NCBI GenBank assembly: GCA_049975065.1
Contig: JBNGDN010000068.1
Strand: one strand, 5' to 3'
Length of the DNA stretch: 11,055 bases
Origin: Hydrogenovibrio sp049975065
GTDB lineage: Bacteria > Pseudomonadota > Gammaproteobacteria > Thiomicrospirales > Thiomicrospiraceae
A program made the position numbers and the translations under genes. How positions within the stretch are numbered: position 1 is the stretch's first letter; each line of letters starts with the position of its first letter. The notes below the pieces were generated by a model. The model was not told the origin of the DNA. It saw only the letters and a program-made list of their open reading frames with translations, and ran no database searches. Below, one piece after another: positions 7,333-11,055 of this stretch.

Positions 7333-8191
7333 ACCCGTCCACCTCCAGCATCGCCTCTTTCACATCCCAGATATTCAGCCATGTCAAAAAGGCATCCGAA
7401 CGCCCACTGACATCCATCTGAAAATCCCGATCGCCATCGCAGTTTTCCAGCACAGAGGCGGGTAATCCGGCATCCTCCGCACAATTCGACCAGGCCTGAT
7501 CGCCAAAACGTCCGAAAGACACCACCATCGCCACCACCCCCGCATCCAAACGCTCGCCCACTGCATCCAGCACCACTAGATTTTTCAACGAATCCGCCTT
7601 ATCCACCCCCACTGGTGGGGTGTCGATGGTGAAATAGGGCGGTTTCTCTTCAGTACGCGGCTGGAAGTCAAAGTTGCATTCACCTGAACAGGCACCGTGC
7701 AATTTGGCACGACTGCAATCGCAGTAAAACACCTGGGTTTCTTCACACAAACCGGCTTCGGTGGGCTTCAACACTTCGCCTTCTCTGGCGAACACACTGG
7801 CCGTTTCACACACGTCATTGATACGACTGCGCGTTTTAGCACGATCATTCACCCGATAATAAAACCGCTGTCCCCAAGTGTCCGTCAGCGGCGCACCGAT
7901 CTGCTTTGACGGCAAATAGCCCTCACGAGCTCTGCACTGCGCTCGACTGCCGCCAGAGCGATCCTCAAAGCCATCGCCATCCTCATCCGGGCAAGGCAAA
8001 TAACCGTTCACCTGTAAAAACGTGCGCAAACCCTGTTGCACCTGACGCAACTGCGATTCCGTAGCGCGGTCGTGATCATCACCACTGACGTCCGATGCGA
8101 ACCGTAAATAACTGCCCGCCAACAGCCCAATCAGCAGCAGCGCCAGCGCCAACTCCAATAACGTAAACCCGCTTTGCTCAACCGACTTCAT
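7319..8191 (-). CDS. Pseudopilin-like protein with LPCPDEDGDG motif (second gene of trio)
   Basis: A 290-residue prepilin-like protein. The leader MKSVEQSG ends at Gly8, and the mature start FTLLELALALLLIGLLAG has Glu13 at +5. GYLPCPDEDGDGFEDR (63-78) gives the acidic loop with Asp69, Asp71, Asp73, Glu76 and Asp77. A cysteine-rich insert (128-172: Cys128, 149, 157, 159, 168, 172) including CDC and CSGEC is unusual for a pilin. With Cys67, 86, 237 and 251 the protein has ten cysteines. The C-terminal VVAMVVSFGRFGDQ strand and ENCDGD motif parallel the next gene downstream. I choose ATG at 8191 rather than the TTG at 8209 because it overlaps the upstream stop as ATGA (8188-8191) and leaves a normal short prepilin leader. 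Cotranslated with its neighbours; likely a minor pseudopilin. Confidence 0.83.
   Translation of the reverse strand: MKSVEQSGFTLLELALALLLIGLLAGSYLRFASDVSGDDHDRATESQLRQVQQGLRTFLQVNGYLPCPDEDGDGFEDRSGGSRAQCRAREGYLPSKQIGAPLTDTWGQRFYYRVNDRAKTRSRINDVCETASVFAREGEVLKPTEAGLCEETQVFYCDCSRAKLHGACSGECNFDFQPRTEEKPPYFTIDTPPVGVDKADSLKNLVVLDAVGERLDAGVVAMVVSFGRFGDQAWSNCAEDAGLPASVLENCDGDRDFQMDVSGRSDAFLTWLNIWDVKEAMLEVDGFAQR
7341..7346 (-). promoter_or_regulatory. Strong Shine-Dalgarno sequence supporting a TTG start
   Basis: GGAGGT on the minus strand, nine bases before the TTG at 7332 and within the last codons of the preceding gene. It is the strongest ribosome binding site in this operon and supports translation from TTG. 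Confidence 0.6.
7487..7502. repeat. Near copy of the CAGGCCTG palindrome inside a pseudopilin gene
   Basis: The 8-bp core CAGGCCTG (7491-7498) is flanked by one mismatched pair (C7490/A7499) and then CGA and TCG arms. It is shorter than the copies at 60-83 and 2885-2908 but again has a single mismatch inside an otherwise symmetrical site. On the minus strand it encodes Asp-Gln-Ala-Trp. Confidence 0.4.
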
Positions 8192-9198
8192 GGGCAATTC
8201 GCCAACCAACGTCGCCAGTCGCTACCGGCTGGGTTATCGTTGGCATCGTAAGGGTTCAACCAGTGCGCCTCATCAACGGGCACCTTCGCCAAACGATCGC
8301 GTTGCGCACACAGCCGCGCCTGCATCACCGCCTGCCACTCCGCCAGCGTAATCCCAATAATCACATCATTCACCCCAGGGTTATCGCTGGATTCACTGAA
8401 AAAAAACCGGTCACCGTCGGCATTACCGTTTACGCGCTGACCGGAGACATCAAAACGACGATCCAAAAAATCCACCCGGCTGTCCGTTGCCGTTTTAACG
8501 TCAGAGCGATCCTGCATAAAACCATCCTGAAACACCTGAGCGGCATTTGGAAAGATGATCAATGCCACATACCCCGCCTGACCATTCAGACTCAGCCAAG
8601 GCATGGTGCCGTCCGCCAAACTCGGTGGGGAACCGCTGTCCGTTCCAGCCGCCGGAGACAAAGCCGGATTCAAAGGCGCATAACGTCCGGTTTCGCCGTT
8701 GTTATACAGGTTATTGCCGTTCACAAACCGCTCATCCACCGCATAAAAAAACTGCCGAGGTGATAAGCCGCCAAAGTAAAGATTGCGCGTTTCAAATCCC
8801 ACCGGCAGATACCCCATCACAAATCCGCTGCGATCATCCCCCGTCTGGCGGGGATTTCCACACGAGGTTTCCGCCTCCAAAACCGAGCCATCCCCATCTT
8901 CATCCGGGCAGGGCAAATACCCCAGGCCGGGTATTTTTCGGGATTCTTTATACGTTCGAATATTTTTCGGCAAATCGCTCAAATAGAGTTCTGGCTGAAA
9001 CTGAGCATAGCGCAACAACTGCTGCTTCACCGCATTCAGCTGCTGCAGCGCGTCCAAACGCGTATCGGACAACCGCTGAAACCATTGATTTTGGGCATAC
9101 AAACTGAAAAAGGCTGCTGCCCCCAACACCATGAGCACCAACACAAACCCCAGCGCAAAACCCGCTTGACGTGACGGTGGCGTCTGCACTTTTCGCAT
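8188..9198 (-). CDS. PilX/GspK-like pseudopilin with LPCPDEDGDG motif (first gene of trio)
   Basis: A 336-residue membrane-anchored protein. The N-terminus RQAGFALGFVLVLMVLGAAAFF (10-31) has a prepilin-like Gly13-Phe14 junction but lacks Glu at +5 (Phe18 instead), as is typical of PilX/GspK-type minor subunits that sit at the filament tip. An amphipathic stretch (40-66) leads to GYLPCPDEDGDG (93-104) with Asp99, Asp101 and Asp103, then a cysteine at 113, GYLPVGF, and RQFFYAVDE, a layout shared with the two genes downstream. The large C-terminal region (to 336) has a further NADGDRF acidic loop (259-265) and two cysteines (297 and 335), four in all. The ATG at 9198 has GGGGAG six bases upstream. 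First gene of the operon, with ATGA overlap to the next. Prepilin peptidase processing is inferred, not certain. Confidence 0.78.
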   Translation of the reverse strand: MRKVQTPPSRQAGFALGFVLVLMVLGAAAFFSLYAQNQWFQRLSDTRLDALQQLNAVKQQLLRYAQFQPELYLSDLPKNIRTYKESRKIPGLGYLPCPDEDGDGSVLEAETSCGNPRQTGDDRSGFVMGYLPVGFETRNLYFGGLSPRQFFYAVDERFVNGNNLYNNGETGRYAPLNPALSPAAGTDSGSPPSLADGTMPWLSLNGQAGYVALIIFPNAAQVFQDGFMQDRSDVKTATDSRVDFLDRRFDVSGQRVNGNADGDRFFFSESSDNPGVNDVIIGITLAEWQAVMQARLCAQRDRLAKVPVDEAHWLNPYDANDNPAGSDWRRWLANCP

Positions 9199-9223
9199 AG
9201 AATTCTCCCCAGCTCAAACCGTA

Positions 9224-9252
9224 AAAATACACAAAATGTCATCGAGTTGCAA
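9224..9252 (-). promoter_or_regulatory. Possible sigma70 promoter of the pseudopilin trio
   Basis: On the minus strand, TTGCAA (9247-9252, 4 of 6 to consensus), a 17-base spacer and TATTTT (9224-9229, 4 of 6), about 26 bases before the ATG at 9198. Both boxes are weak. The call rests on their correct spacing and on the need for a promoter between the porin terminator and the operon. The rest of the 196-base gap (9199-9394) shows only the porin terminator. Confidence 0.35.
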
Positions 9253-9341
9253 TGTAAAAGAAATTTACCAGACGAGCAAAAGGAGCTGGCACCCCAGACA
9301 AACCAGAAATATGACAGGAAAAAGGCATAAAAAACAGGCCT

Positions 9342-9363
9342 AAAAAAACGGGCCGAAGCCCGC
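9342..9363 (-). terminator. Rho-independent terminator of the porin gene
   Basis: On the minus strand the stem GCGGGC, the stable TTCG tetraloop and GCCCG are followed by an uninterrupted run of seven T residues (9342-9348). It starts about 30 bases behind the porin stop at 9395. This is a textbook intrinsic terminator and isolates the porin from the pseudopilin operon. Confidence 0.92.
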
Positions 9364-9394
9364 TAAAACTAACTATGAGGAAAACAGCAAAAAA

Positions 9395-10153
9395 TTACAT
9401 TACATCAAAGGTGGTGGAAATACCGAAAATCAAATAACTTTGCAGGATGTCATCATCCTTGTCATCCTTGGCATAGCTGCCGGTATAGGTAATCGAGCCA
9501 TCCACGCCTTTAAACAACTCACGTGAATAGGTTAAATTCAGATAGGTATTGACGGCGCCGTCCTTGGTGGAATCCGTTGACAAATCCCAGTCGTTATACC
9601 CCAGTTGGGCCGAAATCGGCCCGACATCACCGCTTAAATTCACATTATAATATTCCGTGGTGTCATCACCTTTCGAGTTTGGTGCATCGTAAATCCCCGG
9701 GTTAAACGCCAGGGTGACACCACCAAACCCAACCGACAGATTCAGCTCGTTATACATCTTGTCAAAGGCATTGGTGTAGAAATAACCGGTATAACCCGCA
9801 CCGAGATCCACTTTACCAACCGTACCCGCCCAACCGGCATAGGCATCAATTTCCAAACCATTTTGTCCTTGGTCGCCCTCATCCACGTTCGATGCCCAAG
9901 TGCCCACATAAAAACCGGAATCCGACTCCCAGTCCAAACCGCCTTGCGCAGCCGCACCTGTCTGCTTCAAACCACGATACACATAAGTGGATACCGCACC
10001 GATATTGGCGGTCACACCCGCTGAAGGCTCAGGCTGTTTACCGCCGTCTACCGTTTCATTTGCAAAAGTGGACGCGGGTGATACGGCCAATGCCGCCGAG
10101 GAAATCATGGCCATAGAAACCACTAAAGATTTAACAGAAAAGGTTTTTTTCAT
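9395..10153 (-). CDS. TorF-family putative outer-membrane porin
   Basis: A 252-residue protein with a Sec signal peptide: MKK start, hydrophobic core 9-24, probable cleavage after Ala31 (STFA/NE), alternatively after Ala23. The mature part has the family signature: AVSTYVYRGLKQTG (53-66), GGLDWESDSGFYVGTWASN (71-89), then alternating short beta strands with aromatic belts (GYTGYFYTNAF, YYNVNLSG, LGYNDWD), consistent with a small beta-barrel of the TIGR02001/TorF type. The substrate is unknown. The last strand is LIFGISTTF, but three residues (DVM) follow, so the protein does not end in the usual aromatic residue recognised by the BAM complex. The ATG at 10153 has GGAG eight bases upstream. 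It is monocistronic: own terminator behind it and a 201-base regulatory region in front. Confidence 0.88.
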   Translation of the reverse strand: MKKTFSVKSLVVSMAMISSAALAVSPASTFANETVDGGKQPEPSAGVTANIGAVSTYVYRGLKQTGAAAQGGLDWESDSGFYVGTWASNVDEGDQGQNGLEIDAYAGWAGTVGKVDLGAGYTGYFYTNAFDKMYNELNLSVGFGGVTLAFNPGIYDAPNSKGDDTTEYYNVNLSGDVGPISAQLGYNDWDLSTDSTKDGAVNTYLNLTYSRELFKGVDGSITYTGSYAKDDKDDDILQSYLIFGISTTFDVM

Positions 10154-10207
10154 TTTTGATACTCCAATGTTTTACGGATAGTGACTGAATAAAATCCACT
10201 AAACACT

Positions 10208-10224
10208 AGAAATCAATGTGCCAA
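10208..10224 (-). promoter_or_regulatory. Imperfect sigma54-like promoter before the porin gene
   Basis: On the minus strand, TTGGCAC (10218-10224) matches the -24 element perfectly. After exactly five bases comes TTTCT (10208-10212) in place of TTGCT/TTGCA at -12. The G of the important GC pair is T here, which argues against full function. It lies about 55 bases before the porin ATG. Confidence 0.25.
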
Positions 10225-10239
10225 AAACCTATTTACGCT

Positions 10240-10248
10240 TTTATAACA
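10240..10248 (-). promoter_or_regulatory. Extended -10 promoter element of the porin gene
   Basis: Reads TGTTATAAA on the minus strand: TG, one base, TATAAA (5 of 6 to consensus). No good -35 hexamer lies at 16-18 bases, but an extended -10 can act without one. The resulting leader would be about 80 bases. This competes with the sigma54-like element as the real promoter. Confidence 0.45.
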
Positions 10249-10271
10249 GTAAGTTAAGAAGAAAGTTACTA

Positions 10272-10290
10272 TTTTATTACGTTAATAAAA
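10272..10290. promoter_or_regulatory. 19-bp AT-rich perfect inverted repeat, possible operator
   Basis: TTTTATTACGTTAATAAAA: 8-bp perfect arms around CGT. It sits about 25-30 bases upstream of the extended -10, close to where the -35 region would be and where activators or repressors bind. It does not match the CRP, FNR or Fur consensus. AT-rich palindromes also occur by chance, so the call is tentative. Confidence 0.4.
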
Positions 10291-10354
10291 CCCACCAATG
10301 CACCATTAAAAACCGAATTGCACCACAATAAAATAGTGCGACTCACAAAACAAG

Positions 10355-10831
10355 TCACCAAAGCCGCTGCCCCGCCGCCTGCTGCTGCAACACCCACTCC
10401 TGAAACGCCGGCGGGCCATACGCCAAGGTCAATGGATTTTTTTCTAAAACAGCCGCGTCAGGATCCTGCATCTGGTAAATTAAAGGGCGCATGGTTTGTT
10501 CTGCGTGGCGCATTAGCCATTGCAAGGTCGCCTCTGGAATTTCCCGCCCCACCGGCACCGCCAGATCCACCTCCAATCCTTGCCATTGCAACACACTGTC
10601 CAGAACCAAAGCACCGCACTCATTCGGGCGAAAATCCGCGGGCAAAACACTCCCCGCCTTGACCCAGGCACACTCAAAGCGACGACACGGATCCACCGGA
10701 CGATTTTCATAATCGTCGCACCCCTTTCCCGTACTGTGCGGGCACGGATGCCCCGGATACGCCTCACACCCTTTAACCGTTATCTGCACCCACCCATCAC
10801 AACAGGCCGTGCAAGGCTGGCACTCACGCAT
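10355..10831 (-). CDS. YkgJ-family zinc/iron-chelating cysteine-cluster protein
   Basis: A 158-residue small cytosolic protein of unknown function. It starts MRECQPCTACCDGW with Cys4, Cys7, Cys10 and Cys11, the CxxCxxCC hallmark of the YkgJ/UPF0153 metal-binding domain. Further cysteines are at 22, 30, 38, 49 and 54 in the conserved AYPGHPCPHSTGKGCDDYE block (24-42) and RPVDPCRRFECAW. The C-terminal half (VDLAVPVGREIP, WLMRHAEQTMRPLIY) is typical of a subgroup of short homologues. Several starts are possible: TTG 10861, ATG 10855, ATG 10843 and ATG 10831. I prefer 10831 because homologues begin at the cysteine motif and a G-rich GGGGGGAG precedes it; 10843 lies just behind the stop of an upstream open frame. 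It is separated from the porin by 201 bases, and no terminator is visible behind it. Confidence 0.8.
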   Translation of the reverse strand: MRECQPCTACCDGWVQITVKGCEAYPGHPCPHSTGKGCDDYENRPVDPCRRFECAWVKAGSVLPADFRPNECGALVLDSVLQWQGLEVDLAVPVGREIPEATLQWLMRHAEQTMRPLIYQMQDPDAAVLEKNPLTLAYGPPAFQEWVLQQQAAGQRLW

Positions 10832-10844
10832 AGCTCCCCCCATT

Positions 10845-11054
10845 TCAAAAATCATCCGCAAAAAACGTCGGCCAAAACATTTGATTATCCCATAAAAAAA
10901 AGAGCGATAGAAGCCAAGCGAATAACCAGGCCTGGTGAAACCGGCTTTTTAAACCACAGAAGCATTTATGCCCTCTGGGTGCGAAGGTTTTGGAAAAACG
11001 CGTCACTCCGGCCGGGTTGACAGATGACGACAGTTCAGTTTTCCTAGGCCTAGT
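10845..11054 (-). CDS. Partial open frame at the right edge, doubtful
   Basis: An uninterrupted minus-strand frame of 69 codons enters from the window edge and stops at TGA (10845-10847), one base before an in-frame start candidate (10843) of the cysteine-cluster gene. It ends in a hydrophobic stretch AWLFAWLLSLFFLW, which could be a membrane helix. The first half looks nondescript (VTRFSKTFAPRGHK). I recognise no family, and a run of this length without a stop is not rare by chance. An imperfect hairpin (CAGA/TCTG around GCATTTATGC, 10957-10977) and the palindrome at 10925-10936 lie inside it, which argues rather for repeat or noncoding sequence. Confidence 0.2.
   Translation of the reverse strand, partial: TRPRKTELSSSVNPAGVTRFSKTFAPRGHKCFCGLKSRFHQAWLFAWLLSLFFLWDNQMFWPTFFADDF
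10925..10936. repeat. ACCAGGCCTGGT palindrome (copy 3) with similarity to the left-edge copy
   Basis: A perfect 12-bp palindrome containing the same CCAGGCCTGG core as 67-76 and 2892-2901. On the plus strand the following bases (TGAAACCGGCTTTTTAAACC) resemble those after the left-edge core (TCAAAACGGGCT, then TTTTCTAACC) in the same orientation, with an apparent small insertion on the left. On the plus strand GCC(T)GGT-GAA-ACCGGC-TTTTT also has terminator-like form, but no plus-strand gene precedes it. Confidence 0.5.
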
Positions 11055-11055
11055 C

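Noticed and set aside
8192..8209. Upstream TTG start (8209) for the 290-residue pseudopilin
   Set aside because: The ATG at 8191 overlaps the previous stop as ATGA and gives a normal short prepilin leader, so the longer start is unnecessary.
10954..10979. Imperfect hairpin around GCATTTATGC as a terminator or tRNA arm
   Set aside because: No T-run follows on either strand and no cloverleaf can be built around it.
10520..11020. 166-codon plus-strand frame across the YkgJ-like gene and the right edge
   Set aside because: Mostly antisense to the cysteine-cluster gene, basic and low in structure; no Shine-Dalgarno sequence or motif supports it.

Overview
The window looks like ordinary chromosome from a gammaproteobacterium of roughly balanced base composition. 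This is inferred from the gene order miaB-phoH-ybeY-corC-lnt, which is classical for that class, and from protein similarity to E. coli MiaB, YbeZ, YbeY, CorC and Lnt. The TorF-type porin and the pseudopilins would suit a marine or sulfur-oxidising lineage (Thiomicrospira/Hydrogenovibrio-like), but that is only an impression. Every gene I accept is on the minus strand, so transcription runs from high to low coordinates.

Reading in the direction of transcription (right to left): 10355-11055 holds a YkgJ-like cysteine-cluster protein, preceded by an open frame that runs off the window edge. Next comes a TorF-family outer-membrane porin (9395-10153), with an AT-rich upstream region containing several possible control elements and a clear Rho-independent terminator behind it. 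Then follows a compact three-gene pseudopilin operon (9198 down to 6538). Its genes overlap one another: a PilX/GspK-like protein, then two proteins with prepilin N-termini. All three carry the same LPCPDxDGDG motif and related cysteine-rich bodies. Directly behind it lies a 50-codon frame that starts like a response-regulator receiver domain. After that comes a fourth prepilin (5747-6334), with its own sigma70-type promoter and terminator, so it is probably a separate unit.

The left half (100-5605) is the conserved housekeeping block. MiaB does tRNA methylthiolation, PhoH/YbeZ and YbeY act in rRNA maturation and ribosome quality control, CorC is a CBS-domain protein, and Lnt is the apolipoprotein N-acyltransferase. 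PhoH starts with TTG and overlaps YbeY by ATGA.

The least expected signals are three. First, a recurrent palindrome with core CAGGCCTG occurs four times in 11 kb, twice as 24-nt quasi-palindromes of identical architecture. Second, the paralogous pseudopilin trio shares an acidic, possibly calcium-binding loop and an even number of cysteines in each protein. Third, there is the short receiver-like frame. No tRNA, rRNA, CRISPR array, insertion sequence or replication origin was recognised.
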